Shown here: positions 1-7,878 of the stretch, piece by piece
How the letters are laid out: each line of letters begins with the position of its first letter
Position numbering within the stretch: position 1 is the stretch's first letter
DNA from: Streptomyces griseus
GTDB taxonomy: Bacteria > Actinomycetota > Actinomycetes > Streptomycetales > Streptomycetaceae
Assembly: GCF_900460065.1 (NCBI RefSeq)
Contig: NZ_UAVD01000056.1
Span: forward strand, 124,001-188,000
DNA: 64,000 nucleotides
Reading direction: 5' to 3'
Program-made: the position numbers and the translations under genes
Notes under the pieces: generated by a model
What the model was told of the DNA's origin: nothing
Databases searched by the model: none
Seen by the model: only the letters and a program-made list of their open reading frames with translations

Positions 1-1179
1 GCGATGCTCACCATCGGCATCGTCCTCCTCGTGCAGCACACCACCGGCTCGTACGGCAGCGCCGGCGCCGTCGCGGCGGTCTCCGGCGTCTCCATGGCGC
101 TGTTCGCCCCGCAGAGCGGCAAGCTCGCCGACCGCTTCGGTCAGCGCGCCGTCCTGCTCCCCGGGGTGCTGCTCCACGCCGTCTCCGTGAGCGCCCTGAC
201 CGTCCTGGCGCTGGCGGACGCGCCCCTGTGGGCGCTGTTCGCCGCCGCCGTGCCGACCGGCGCCTCGATCCCGCAGATCGGCCCCATGGTGCGGGCCCGC
301 TGGGCGGCGCTGCTGGGGGCGACCCCCGACCGGCCCGCCTCTCCGCTGATGTCCACCGCGGCCGCGTTCGAGTCGGTGACGGACGAGTTCACGTTCGTCC
401 TCGGCCCGGTCATCGCCACCGCGCTGTGCACCGGCGTGCACCCGGCGGCCGGACTGATCACGGAAGCCGCCCTCACCCTGGTCGGCGGCCTGTTCTTCGC
501 CGCGCAGCGCGCCACCCAGCCCGCCCCGCGCAGCGCGGCCACCACGACCGAACCGCACGCCTCGGCGCTCTCCGTGCCCGGTGTGCGCGTCCTGGCCGTC
601 GCCTTCCTGGGCATCGGCGCCGTCTTCGGCGGGATGCAGGTCTCGCTGACCGCGTTCTCCGAGGAGATCGGCCACCCCGGGGTGAACGGGGTCCTCTACG
701 GGGTCTTCGCGGCGGGCAACATGCTGGCCGGCATCGCCTGCGGAGCCATCGCCTGGAAGAGCAGCCCGCGCCGCCGGCTGATCGTCGGGTACGTGGCGCT
801 GACCCTGACCGCCTCCGGCCTCTGGGCCGTGCACTCGGTGCCGCTGCTGGCCGGGCTCGGCCTGCTCGTCGGCCTGTGCATCGCCCCGGCGCTGATCAGC
901 GGCTACACCCTGGTCGAGGCGCTGGTGCCCGCCACCGCCCGCACCGAGGCCTTCACCTGGCTGACGGGGGCCGTGGCGCTCGGGCAGGCGGCGGCCGTCA
1001 CCGTGGCGGGGCGACTCGCCGACGCCCAGGGCGCGAGCACCGGATTCCTGGTGCCGCTGGCCGCAACCGTGCTGGCGCTGCTGACCCTGTTGGCCCTGCG
1101 TTCGCGGCTGACGCCGAGGCTCTCGGGGCGCACCGTCGCGCGTGGGATCGGTCACCGCGAGCCGGTCACGGTGGACTGA
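1..1179 (+). CDS. MFS transporter, N-terminus missing (window edge)
   Basis: The frame is open to the left edge, and the first in-window Met (position 4) already lies within a hydrophobic segment, so the true start and probably the first membrane helix are outside the window. About 391 residues are visible, made of repeated hydrophobic stretches. The loop GKLADRFGQR is the motif-A signature of the major facilitator superfamily after helix 2. The layout fits a drug/sugar efflux type MFS protein of about 12 helices. The substrate cannot be read from sequence. The C-terminal tail is short, basic and cytoplasmic. It ends 66 bp before the next gene, which has its own operator, so the two are probably separate transcription units. 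Confidence 0.85.
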   Translation, partial: AMLTIGIVLLVQHTTGSYGSAGAVAAVSGVSMALFAPQSGKLADRFGQRAVLLPGVLLHAVSVSALTVLALADAPLWALFAAAVPTGASIPQIGPMVRARWAALLGATPDRPASPLMSTAAAFESVTDEFTFVLGPVIATALCTGVHPAAGLITEAALTLVGGLFFAAQRATQPAPRSAATTTEPHASALSVPGVRVLAVAFLGIGAVFGGMQVSLTAFSEEIGHPGVNGVLYGVFAAGNMLAGIACGAIAWKSSPRRRLIVGYVALTLTASGLWAVHSVPLLAGLGLLVGLCIAPALISGYTLVEALVPATARTEAFTWLTGAVALGQAAAVTVAGRLADAQGASTGFLVPLAATVLALLTLLALRSRLTPRLSGRTVARGIGHREPVTVD

Positions 1180-1209
1180 TTCAACGGAATACGTCAGTAT
1201 GGAGCGTCG

Positions 1210-1236
1210 TTAGCACTCATTGAGTGAGAGTGCCAG
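1210..1236. promoter_or_regulatory. CIRCE-like operator (HrcA-type)
   Basis: TTAGCACTC at 1210-1218, nine bases, then GAGTGCCAG at 1228-1236. The CIRCE consensus is TTAGCACTC-N9-GAGTGCTAA; the left arm is perfect and the right arm matches 7 of 9. It overlaps the Shine-Dalgarno sequence (AGGAGG, 1235-1240) of the FmdB-type gene, so a bound HrcA repressor would block it. Confidence 0.65.
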
Positions 1237-1245
1237 GAGGAGCAA

Positions 1246-1593
1246 GTGCCGACCTATCAGTACCAGTGCACCGAGTGCGGCGAGGGCCTCGAGGCGGTGC
1301 AGAAGTTCACCGATGACGCCCTGACCGTGTGCCCGAGCTGCGACGGACGCCTCAAGAAGGTGTTCTCCGCGGTCGGCATCGTCTTCAAGGGTTCCGGTTT
1401 CTACCGGAACGACAGCCGTGGCTCGTCGTCGAGCAGCACACCGGCGTCGACGGCCTCGAAGTCGTCCGACTCCGCGTCGTCCTCGTCGTCGGGTTCGGAC
1501 ACGAAGGCGAGCGCGTCCTCGTCCTCCTCGTCCGGCTCCTCCTCGTCGTCGGCCTCCGCGCCGGCCTCGTCGAGCGGTACGTCGGCCGCCTGA
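1246..1593 (+). CDS. FmdB family zinc-ribbon protein
   Basis: 115 residues. The start is the GTG preceded by a perfect AGGAGG five bases upstream. The first ~45 residues carry the FmdB/CxxC_CxxC_SSSS signature: MPTYQYQCTECG, then a second pair CPSCDG, giving a four-cysteine zinc ribbon. After KGSGFYRNDSR the tail (residues ~63-115) is nearly all Ser/Ala/Thr and likely disordered, which is typical for actinobacterial members. The molecular role of this family is not established; the name comes from a regulator of formamidase/amide utilisation genes in methylotrophs. The CIRCE-like dyad over its ribosome-binding region suggests heat-shock control here (inference). A strong hairpin follows at 1621-1654. 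Confidence 0.85.
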   Translation: MPTYQYQCTECGEGLEAVQKFTDDALTVCPSCDGRLKKVFSAVGIVFKGSGFYRNDSRGSSSSSTPASTASKSSDSASSSSSGSDTKASASSSSSSGSSSSSASAPASSSGTSAA

Positions 1594-1620
1594 GCCCGCG
1601 TACGCCCCACCCGCTTCTCA

Positions 1621-1654
1621 CCGGACCCCGCCGAGGCCACTCGGCGGGGTCCGG
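1621..1654 (+). terminator. Hairpin terminator after the FmdB gene
   Basis: Perfect 14-bp stem: CCGGACCCCGCCGA (1621-1634) pairs with TCGGCGGGGTCCGG (1641-1654) around a 6-base loop. It lies 27 bp after the FmdB stop and before the phosphorylase start. There is no long U tract, as is usual in Streptomyces. Confidence 0.8.
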
Positions 1655-1695
1655 TCGTTCCTCCGGGGGATCATCCCTCCCGATACGGTGACCGC

Positions 1696-2580
1696 ATGGC
1701 GAACGCACTTGACGAATCGGGCTCCGGTACGGGCACGGCGGGTACCGGGAGTTCAGCGGAGATCGGTGTCATCGGCGGCTCGGGCTTCTACTCCTTCCTG
1801 GAGGACGTCACCGAGGTATCCGTGGACACCCCCTACGGGAAGCCGAGCGACTCGGTCTTCCTCGGCGAGCTCGGCGGCCGGCGGGTGGCCTTCCTGCCGC
1901 GCCACGGACGCGGCCACCACCTGCCGCCGCACCGCATCAACTACCGGGCCAACCTGTGGGCGCTGCGCTCCGTAGGGGTCCGGCAGGTGCTCGGCCCGTG
2001 CGCGGTGGGCGGGCTGCGGCCGGAGTACGGACCGGGCACCCTGCTCGTCCCCGACCAGCTGGTGGACCGCACCAAGGCCCGCGTGCAGACCTTCTACGAC
2101 GGTGAGACCCGGGCCGACGGGACCGTGCCCAACGTCGTCCACCTGAGCTTCGCCGACCCGTACTGCCCCGAGGGGCGCAAGGCGGCGCTCGCCGCGGCCC
2201 GGGGACGCGACTGGGAGCCGGTGGACGGCGGCACCCTGGTGGTCGTCGAGGGCCCCCGGTTCTCGACCCGCGCGGAATCGCGCTGGCACGCGGCGATGGG
2301 CTGGTCGGTCGTGGGCATGACCGGGCACCCCGAAGCGGTCCTCGCCCGTGAGCTGGGCCTCTGCTACACGACGATGACCCTGGTGACCGACCTGGACGCG
2401 GGCGCCGAGGCGGGCGAGGGCGTCTCGCACGAGGAGGTGCTCCGGGTGTTCGCGGCCAACGTGGACCGGCTGCGCTCGGTGCTGTTCGACGCGGTGGCCG
2501 GGCTGCAGGGGAGCGAGAACCGCACCTGCGCGTGCGCCCACGCCCTGGACGGGATCGACACGGGGATCGCCTTGCCGTAG
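1696..2580 (+). CDS. mtnP: S-methyl-5'-thioadenosine phosphorylase
   Basis: 294 residues, purine nucleoside phosphorylase family 2. It should cleave methylthioadenosine (from polyamine/SAM metabolism) with phosphate to adenine and methylthioribose-1-phosphate. Visible signatures: IGVIGGSGFY near residue 25 (phosphate-binding glycine loop), LPRHGRGHHLPPHRINYRAN (substrate/phosphate site), VVVEGPRFSTRAESR and MTGHPEAVLARE, all diagnostic for MTAP. The N-terminus has ~17 extra Gly/Ser/Thr-rich residues compared with a typical ~277-residue homologue; a later start near the conserved IGVIGG motif is possible, but the ATG at 1696 is the annotated choice. A hairpin with a T-rich tail follows. The cysteine pair CACA near the C-terminus is seen in many Streptomyces homologues. 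Confidence 0.92.
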   Translation: MANALDESGSGTGTAGTGSSAEIGVIGGSGFYSFLEDVTEVSVDTPYGKPSDSVFLGELGGRRVAFLPRHGRGHHLPPHRINYRANLWALRSVGVRQVLGPCAVGGLRPEYGPGTLLVPDQLVDRTKARVQTFYDGETRADGTVPNVVHLSFADPYCPEGRKAALAAARGRDWEPVDGGTLVVVEGPRFSTRAESRWHAAMGWSVVGMTGHPEAVLARELGLCYTTMTLVTDLDAGAEAGEGVSHEEVLRVFAANVDRLRSVLFDAVAGLQGSENRTCACAHALDGIDTGIALP

Positions 2581-2694
2581 CGGCGTCGCCGCCGCTCCGG
2601 CAGGACGGCGTCACCGGAACGGGTGACGGAGTTGTCCCCAGTGCGAGGACTGTCCACAGGCCTCGGCGGGATCTGCGCGGACGCGGGAGAGTGA

Positions 2695-2730
2695 GGGGAG
2701 TTCGGCCGGTTCGACCGGTCCGGACTCCCC
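2695..2730 (+). terminator. Rho-independent-like terminator downstream of mtnP
   Basis: Stem GGGGAGT (2695-2701)/ACTCCCC (2724-2730), continued by CGG/CCG and CCGGT (2706-2710)/ACCGG (2714-2718) with one mismatch and one bulge, then TTCTTCTT. The pyrimidine-rich tail makes it the most E. coli-like terminator in the window. The rest of the 214-bp gap (2581-2794) shows nothing else convincing. Confidence 0.7.
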
Positions 2731-2794
2731 TTCTTCTTGCCTCCCTTCACCTGCCCTTGCCCGTGCCCTCGTCCGCCCGCATCAAGGTGGTGCC

Positions 2795-3385
2795 ATGTCC
2801 ACGTCCACATCCGTGTCCCCCTTCCCGTCCCGTTGCCCTGTTCCGCCCCCGCCCCCGGCGCCGGTGCCCGCGCCCTGCGGGGTGGGGCCGTTCGGGCCCC
2901 TGCGTGTGCGGGGCGGTGGCGCGGACCGGCTGCGCCGGATGATGCGCCGCCGACGGCGGGCGGCGGCCGCGGGGCTCGCGCTGGCGGGGGCCGCGCTGGC
3001 CACCACCGGTCTGAACGGGGCCGACGGGGAGACCGGCCCACCGGGCGCTCCGCCGGGGGCCGGCAGGCCGTCCGTGCGGCTGGTGTCCGCCCCGGTCAGG
3101 ATCGCGGACCCGGAGACGGTACGGCTGCTGCGCCCCGGTGACCGGGTCGATGTGATCGCGGTCGGTGACACGGGCGGCGAAGCGCGCGTGGTGGCGCGAG
3201 GGGTGCGGGTGGCGAAGGTGCCGCACGCCGCCGCGGGCGCCGGCGCTCCCGCGGCGGACGTTTCCGGCCCCGGGGCGGAGGCCGGGGCGCTGGTGCTGTT
3301 GTCCGTGCAGCGGTCGACGGCCGCGGCGCTGCTGGGCGCGGGCGCTTCGGGGCGGCTGGCCGTGGCGGTGTCCGATGCGACCTGA
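2795..3385 (+). CDS. SAF/CpaB-RcpC domain protein
   Basis: 196 residues. A Pro-rich N-terminus (residues 1-30) is followed by a basic stretch and one membrane segment (AAAAGLALAGAALATTGL, ~residues 64-82), so it is a single-pass protein with an extracytoplasmic C-terminal domain. The segment VRLLRPGDRVDVIA (about residue 110) is the RcpC/CpaB-type SAF motif seen in Flp pilus assembly proteins; the end LLSVQRSTAAALLGAG...LAVAVSD matches the same domain. No other pilus genes are nearby, so a pilus role is not supported. In Streptomyces I expect this gene immediately upstream of mscL, and an mscL remnant does follow here. Confidence 0.75.
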   Translation: MSTSTSVSPFPSRCPVPPPPPAPVPAPCGVGPFGPLRVRGGGADRLRRMMRRRRRAAAAGLALAGAALATTGLNGADGETGPPGAPPGAGRPSVRLVSAPVRIADPETVRLLRPGDRVDVIAVGDTGGEARVVARGVRVAKVPHAAAGAGAPAADVSGPGAEAGALVLLSVQRSTAAALLGAGASGRLAVAVSDAT

Positions 3386-3497
3386 AGTCTTCTCGGTTCA
3401 CCCGCGGGAGTCCGCGGGTCGGACATCGCCGCCTTCCCCGCCATGGGTGACGGAGCAGTGCGCTCCCCTCACCGCCCATGGGGACGAAGGCTCACCC

Positions 3498-3560
3498 GTG
3501 AGCGGGAAGAAGGCCGGTCCGCTGGAGGGCTTCAAGGTCTTCCTGACGCGCGGCGACGTC
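3498..3560 (+). pseudogene. mscL: 5' remnant of mscL (mechanosensitive channel)
   Basis: A GTG at 3498, preceded by GACGAAGG, opens a 21-codon stretch beginning MSGKKAGPLEGFKVFLTRGD. This is the N-terminal amphipathic helix of large-conductance mechanosensitive channels (family pattern GFKxFLMRGNVVDLAVAVV). Homology stops after Arg-Gly-Asp-Val; the next codons read into the antisense of the neighbouring minus-strand gene, whose stop codon begins only 3 bp later (3563-3565). No hydrophobic helices follow. I infer loss of the remaining ~85% of the gene by a deletion with its breakpoint at about 3560. Confidence 0.75.
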
Positions 3561-3562
3561 GC

Positions 3563-3784
3563 TCAGATGTGGTGGGGCGGCTTCTCGTCCAGGAAGCGCG
3601 CGAGGTCGGCGGCGCTGCCGCCGGAGAGAGGCCGCTCACCCCACCCCTGGTCCGTATCGTCCGCGGACTGCCGGTCCAGCGGATCGTCGAAGTCCAGAAC
3701 CGGCTTGGGCTTCGGTTCCGGGTGCGGCTGCTCGTGCGGCTGCTGCTTCGCATCGCGCGGGCTGGGGGCGGGGGCGGCGCTCAT
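3563..3784 (-). CDS. Small conserved hydrophilic protein
   Basis: 73 residues, Pro- and acidic-rich, no membrane segment or cysteine. It contains PVLDFDDPLDRQSADDTDQG followed by GGSAADLARFLDEKPPHH, a pattern I associate with small conserved streptomycete proteins of unknown function. It lies 61 bp downstream of the membrane-protein gene at 3846-4241 on the same strand and is probably the last gene of the oxidoreductase operon. Its stop codon abuts the mscL breakpoint, yet the C-terminus looks intact, so the deletion ended just outside it. No function can be assigned. Confidence 0.65.
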   Translation of the reverse strand: MSAAPAPSPRDAKQQPHEQPHPEPKPKPVLDFDDPLDRQSADDTDQGWGERPLSGGSAADLARFLDEKPPHHI

Positions 3785-3845
3785 GCCTCCAGGGTACGGC
3801 GGCCCATCACGAGGTGTGGGCCGCCGTGGAGCCGGGCGGCGGGCG

Positions 3846-4241
3846 TCAGCGGTCCTTCGGGTCGATGCGCCACAGGCCCAGCACGACGAGGAACGACAGG
3901 CAGAGGAAGCCGGCCCCCCACCAGGCCGTGCCGGTGTTGCCCTCCATCCACTCGTCGATCAGGACCGTCAGTCCCCAGAGCTGGCCGATGACGACGGTCA
4001 TGGCCAGGGTGAGCCGGGCGGTCAGCTTCGAGGAGCGCACCGGGTCCTGGTCGGTGCCCGCTCCCGGCCCGGGGCCGGTGTGCCGGACGCGAGGGTCCCC
4101 GTATCCGCTGGTGGGGCGGATCTGCGGGTACCGCTCGTGGACGGGCCGGTTCAGCGCGGGGTCGGCGCTGCCCGGGTGGTACGCGGGATAGTGGCTGCCA
4201 GGGGGCGGCAGCGGCTGCTCGGGGTGCGGGGTGTCGCTCAT
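3846..4241 (-). CDS. Small membrane protein of the oxidoreductase operon
   Basis: 131 residues. The first ~75 are Pro/Gly/Tyr-rich and hydrophilic; two predicted transmembrane helices follow (LTLAMTVVIGQLWGLTVL and AWWGAGFLCLSFLVVLGLW), then a short charged end. Its ATG overlaps the TGA of the Rieske gene by ATGA (4238-4241), so the two are translationally coupled. It may be an accessory or anchor subunit of the predicted complex, but no recognised domain is present. Confidence 0.75.
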   Translation of the reverse strand: MSDTPHPEQPLPPPGSHYPAYHPGSADPALNRPVHERYPQIRPTSGYGDPRVRHTGPGPGAGTDQDPVRSSKLTARLTLAMTVVIGQLWGLTVLIDEWMEGNTGTAWWGAGFLCLSFLVVLGLWRIDPKDR

Positions 4242-4945
4242 GACCGCCTGCCCGGTTTCTCGGCGGTGGCGGAGGGTGCGCGCGCACCGGCGGCCCGGGG
4301 CGGGGACTCGGCGCCGCCGCCGATGTCGGGGCAGCCGATACGGGACGCGAGGTCGGGGCGGTCGCCGCCGAGCTGTCGGCAGAGGCCCGCCTCGACGCTC
4401 TCGCCGGAGCGGGTGGTCCCCACGGCCCAGACGCTGCCGTCGTCCTGCTCGATGACCACGACCTTGGGCAGCCCGCGCGGTGGCGGCCCCGCCGTGACCT
4501 CGCCGGACCGGGCGTCGAAGACTCCCTCGTGGCAGGGGCAGTACAGCTCGCCCTCGCTGCCCCGGTCCTTGCGCCAGAGCACGGCGCAGGCGAGGTGGGT
4601 GCAGACGGCGGAGTAGCCGACGAGGGTGCCGTCGTCGAGGCGGACGGCGACGGCCCGGTCCTCCTCGCCCGGGTAGCGGAAGGCGATCGACTCGCCGGGC
4701 AGGAGCCCGCCGGCGATGCGCTTGGGTTCGGGGGCCTTGCCCTCCTCGCCGTCGCCGTGGCGGTGGAGCATGCCCGCGGCCACCCCGATGCCGCCGACGG
4801 CGAGCCCGCCGGAGACGGTGGTGACGATCCGGAGGTAGTCGCGTCGGGTGGTGAGGGAGTCGGCGGCGATCCGGTCCTGGAGCGCCTCGCGCGGGTCTCC
4901 CCCGGCAGGGTGGTCTCCACCCGGCTGCTGATCGGTGACGCTCAT
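4238..4945 (-). CDS. Rieske [2Fe-2S] protein, Tat-exported type
   Basis: 235 residues from the ATG that overlaps the upstream TGA (ATGA, 4942-4945). Ligand pattern: Cys115-Thr-His117 (CTHLAC) and Cys136-Pro-Cys138-His139 (CPCH); Cys120 and Cys138 are placed for the usual stabilising disulfide. A twin-arginine-like element (TTRRDYLRI, residues 32-40) precedes a hydrophobic segment (~44-60), suggesting a Tat-inserted, membrane-anchored, outward-facing domain. The final ~45 residues are an extension outside the Rieske fold. It presumably passes electrons between the ferredoxin-like and cytochrome b-like subunits encoded next to it (inference from the operon). Confidence 0.88.
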   Translation of the reverse strand: MSVTDQQPGGDHPAGGDPREALQDRIAADSLTTRRDYLRIVTTVSGGLAVGGIGVAAGMLHRHGDGEEGKAPEPKRIAGGLLPGESIAFRYPGEEDRAVAVRLDDGTLVGYSAVCTHLACAVLWRKDRGSEGELYCPCHEGVFDARSGEVTAGPPPRGLPKVVVIEQDDGSVWAVGTTRSGESVEAGLCRQLGGDRPDLASRIGCPDIGGGAESPPRAAGARAPSATAEKPGRRS

Positions 4946-5544
4946 CGGCGGACGTCCTTCCCGTTGATCTCGACGACGGGAAGCCCGCCGGGGACCGGCC
5001 ACTGGACCCGTTCGGCGGGGACGACCATGGCCACGCCGGTGCGGACCTCGGTCTCGCCGAAGACGAAGGTGTCGGCGACCTGGACGCCGGGGCGCTCCGC
5101 CTGGAGCTCCTCGACGGTTCCGTAGAAGAGGGCGCCGGTCGGGCAGACGGTGGCGCACATGGGGGCGAGGCCGTAGGCGGTGCGGTCGTAGCAGAGGTTG
5201 CACTTCATCTGGAGCTTCGCCTGAAGGTCGATCTTCGGTACGCCGAAGGGGCAGGCGTTGACGCAGTTGGAGCAGCCGATGCAGCGGGTGGTGTCGGCCT
5301 GCTGCACCACACCGTCCGCGGTCACCAGGATCGCGTCGGCGGGACAGACCTCGGCGCACGGGGCGACCGGGTCCTCGCAGTGCATGCAGACGGTGGGAAG
5401 GGAGGCGACGGAGTGGCCCTCGTCGGTGTAGTCGAGGTGGATCATCGATGTGCCGCGGTGCGAGTCGCACTCGCGGCAGGCGGAGACACAGGCCTGGCAG
5501 CCGATGCAACGCCCCGGGTCGATGAAGATCGTTCTGCCCATCAC
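4942..5544 (-). CDS. Four-[4Fe-4S] ferredoxin-type electron-transfer subunit
   Basis: 200 residues, DmsB/HybA/FdhB type. Cysteine clusters: CIGCQACVSACREC near residue 14, CMHCEDPVAPCAEVCP near 54, CIGCSNCVNACPFG near 88, and CNLCYDRTAYG...CATVCPTGAL near 115-135, enough for four [4Fe-4S] clusters. It should relay electrons from the molybdopterin subunit encoded upstream. The start could be the first Met or the next one (5541). No signal peptide is present, so it is cytoplasmic or carried by its partner. It sits only 6 bp from the end of the catalytic subunit gene and is coupled to the Rieske gene downstream. Confidence 0.9.
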   Translation of the reverse strand: MMGRTIFIDPGRCIGCQACVSACRECDSHRGTSMIHLDYTDEGHSVASLPTVCMHCEDPVAPCAEVCPADAILVTADGVVQQADTTRCIGCSNCVNACPFGVPKIDLQAKLQMKCNLCYDRTAYGLAPMCATVCPTGALFYGTVEELQAERPGVQVADTFVFGETEVRTGVAMVVPAERVQWPVPGGLPVVEINGKDVRR

Positions 5545-5550
5545 GGGGCC

Positions 5551-7878
5551 TCAGCTCCTCTCCGAGGTGCCACGGCCCTGGGGGGCCGTGGGAGGCAGCG
5601 GGTCGGTACGGGAGACCTGGGTCTCCGGGTAGGCGACGTGGCCGGGAGCGACCGGCGGGGCGGGGACCTCGTCGATCCGCTCGGCGTGCTCAATACGGCA
5701 GGCGCACACCTTGTACTCGGGGATCTTGGACCGGGGGTCGAGGGCGTCGACGGTGAGGGCGTTGGCCGCGGTGGGGACGGGCCAGTGGTAGGGGATGAAC
5801 ACGGTGTCGGGGCGGATCGCCTCGGTGACCAGGGCGGGGAAGACCTCGCTGCCGCGCCGGGTGACGACGCGGACGGGTTCGCCGTTGCGGAAGCCGTGCG
5901 AGGGGTGCACCTCGGCCCAGGGGCGCGGGGTCTGTTCGACGAGGGCGCCGAGCCTGCGGGTCTGGTTCCCGGAGAGGAAGTGGGCGACGGTGCGGCCGGT
6001 GGTGAGCGACATGGGGTGCTCGTCGTCGTACGGGTCCATCGGCGGGTGCCATTCGACGACCTGGAGGTGGATCTTGCCGTCGGGGTGGTAGGTCTTCCCG
6101 TCCTCGAAGAGGCGCGGGGTGCCGGGATGGTCGGTGGTGGGGCAGGGCCAGGCGATGCCGCCGGTCTCCTCCAGGCGTTCGTAGGTGATGCCGTAGTAGT
6201 CGTTGACGGTGCCGGCGGAGGCGGTGCGCAACTCGTCGAAGACCGACCGGGAGTCGGGGAAGTCGAACTTGTCGCCGGCGCCGAGCCGTCGGGCGAGCTC
6301 GCACATCACCCAGGTGTCGGTGCGGACGCCGGGGGGCGGGTCCTGGGCCTTGTTGTGCTTGACGACCCGGGCTTCCGCGTTGGCCATCACCCCTTCGTCC
6401 TCGGCCCAGGTGGTGACGGGGAAGACGACATGGGCGTTGGCCGCGGTCTCGGAGAGGAAGAAGTCGAACTGCGCGTGGAACTCGGTGGCGTCGTACCCCT
6501 CCTTGACCACCCGGTAGTTGGGCAGGGAGACGAAGGGGTTGTTGCAGATGCCGATCAGGCCGCGGATCTCCCGGCGCTGCATCTGCCAGACCATTTCCAT
6601 CATGGAGGTCCCGGCGGGCGGGAGTTCGGACTCCTCGATGCCCCAGATCTCGCAGATCTGGCGGCGGTGCTCCTCGTTCATGATGGAGCGCCCGCCGGGG
6701 AGGAGGTCGGACTTCTGTCCGTGCTCGCGGCCGCCCTGCCCGTTGCCCTGGCCGGTGATGGTGCCGTAGCCGGCGCCGGGTTTGCCGATGTGGCCGGTGG
6801 CGGCGCAGAGGTTGATCACGGAGAGGCAGTTCTCGACGCCCTGCGAGTGGTGCTCGATGCCCCGGGCGTGCCAGGCCATGGCCTTGGGCGCGCGGGCGAA
6901 GGTCCGGGCGACCTGGACGATCTGCTCGGCGGGGATCCCGCAGATCGCGGCGGCGCGGGAAGGCGGGTACGCGGCGGCCTTGGCCTTGACCTCCTCCCAG
7001 CCGGTGGCGTGGGCGGCGAGGTAGTCCTCGTCGGTGAGGCCTTCCTCGATGACGACGTGCAGGACGGAGGTGAAGAAGGCGGAGTCGGTGCCGGGCTTGA
7101 GGGCGACGTGGATGTCCGCGGTCCGGGCGATGGCCGTCTCGCGCGGGTCGATGACGATGAGGACGGCCCCGCGGTCCCGGGCTCCCCAGACGTACTGGGT
7201 CATCACGGGGAAGCACTCGCCGACGTTGGAGCCCGCGATGAGCAGGCAGTCGGTGAGCAGGATGTCGGAGAAGGGGTTGCCGGCCCGGTCGATGCCGAAG
7301 GCGAGCTTGTTGGCGCCGGCGGCGCTGACCATGCAGAGGCGCCCGTTGTAGTCGACGTGCCGGGACTTGAGGGCGACCCGGGCGAACTTGCCCACCAGAT
7401 AGGTCTTCTCGGAGAACAGGCTGGCCCCGCCGAGGAGCCCGAAGGCGTCGTTGCCGTGGGTCTGCTGGATGCGCTTGATCTCGGAGACGGTGAAGTCGAG
7501 CGCCTCCTCCCAGGAGGCCTCGCGGAACTCCTCGTCGCGGGAGCGGCGCAGCAGCGGGGCGGTGAGCCGGTCGGGGTGGTTGACCTGCTGGTAGGCGTTG
7601 ATGCCCTTGGGACAGAGCCGCATCCGGTTGATGTCGTGGTTGCGGGGTTCGACGCCGAAGACCTTGCCGCCCCGGTCCACGCGCAGATACATGCCGCACT
7701 GGACGCCGCAGAAGCAGCAGTGGGTGGGGACGAGCGTCTCGCCGTTCTGGTCGGCATGCCACTGGTCGGCCGGGATGCCGCCGGCGTCCCGGAAGGCGCG
7801 GGTGCCGGGCGGGGCGAGGGAGGGATCCAGGGGGATGAAGGTGCGGCGGTCGGCGGCGGCTCGCGGTTCCGCGGTCAC
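5551..7878 (-). CDS. Molybdopterin (bis-MGD) oxidoreductase catalytic subunit
   Basis: 775 residues from a GTG overlapping the upstream TGA (GTGA, 7875-7878). A [4Fe-4S] motif, Cys54-x2-Cys57-x3-Cys61-x27-Cys89 (CFCGVQC...CPKG), is followed by the molybdopterin domain. Cys182 in NGRLCMVSAAG aligns with the Mo-ligating Cys of NapA/formate dehydrogenases (NapA: RHCMAS). Later segments include LLTDCLLIAGSNVGECFPVM, TGQGNGQGGREHG and a C-terminal dinucleotide-binding domain with the TTGR motif typical of nitrate reductase/formate dehydrogenase. There is no Tat signal, so it is cytoplasmic. The Cys ligand and the NarI/Rieske neighbours do not decide between formate dehydrogenase, assimilatory nitrate reductase and another substrate. 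Confidence 0.9.
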   Translation of the reverse strand: MTAEPRAAADRRTFIPLDPSLAPPGTRAFRDAGGIPADQWHADQNGETLVPTHCCFCGVQCGMYLRVDRGGKVFGVEPRNHDINRMRLCPKGINAYQQVNHPDRLTAPLLRRSRDEEFREASWEEALDFTVSEIKRIQQTHGNDAFGLLGGASLFSEKTYLVGKFARVALKSRHVDYNGRLCMVSAAGANKLAFGIDRAGNPFSDILLTDCLLIAGSNVGECFPVMTQYVWGARDRGAVLIVIDPRETAIARTADIHVALKPGTDSAFFTSVLHVVIEEGLTDEDYLAAHATGWEEVKAKAAAYPPSRAAAICGIPAEQIVQVARTFARAPKAMAWHARGIEHHSQGVENCLSVINLCAATGHIGKPGAGYGTITGQGNGQGGREHGQKSDLLPGGRSIMNEEHRRQICEIWGIEESELPPAGTSMMEMVWQMQRREIRGLIGICNNPFVSLPNYRVVKEGYDATEFHAQFDFFLSETAANAHVVFPVTTWAEDEGVMANAEARVVKHNKAQDPPPGVRTDTWVMCELARRLGAGDKFDFPDSRSVFDELRTASAGTVNDYYGITYERLEETGGIAWPCPTTDHPGTPRLFEDGKTYHPDGKIHLQVVEWHPPMDPYDDEHPMSLTTGRTVAHFLSGNQTRRLGALVEQTPRPWAEVHPSHGFRNGEPVRVVTRRGSEVFPALVTEAIRPDTVFIPYHWPVPTAANALTVDALDPRSKIPEYKVCACRIEHAERIDEVPAPPVAPGHVAYPETQVSRTDPLPPTAPQGRGTSERS

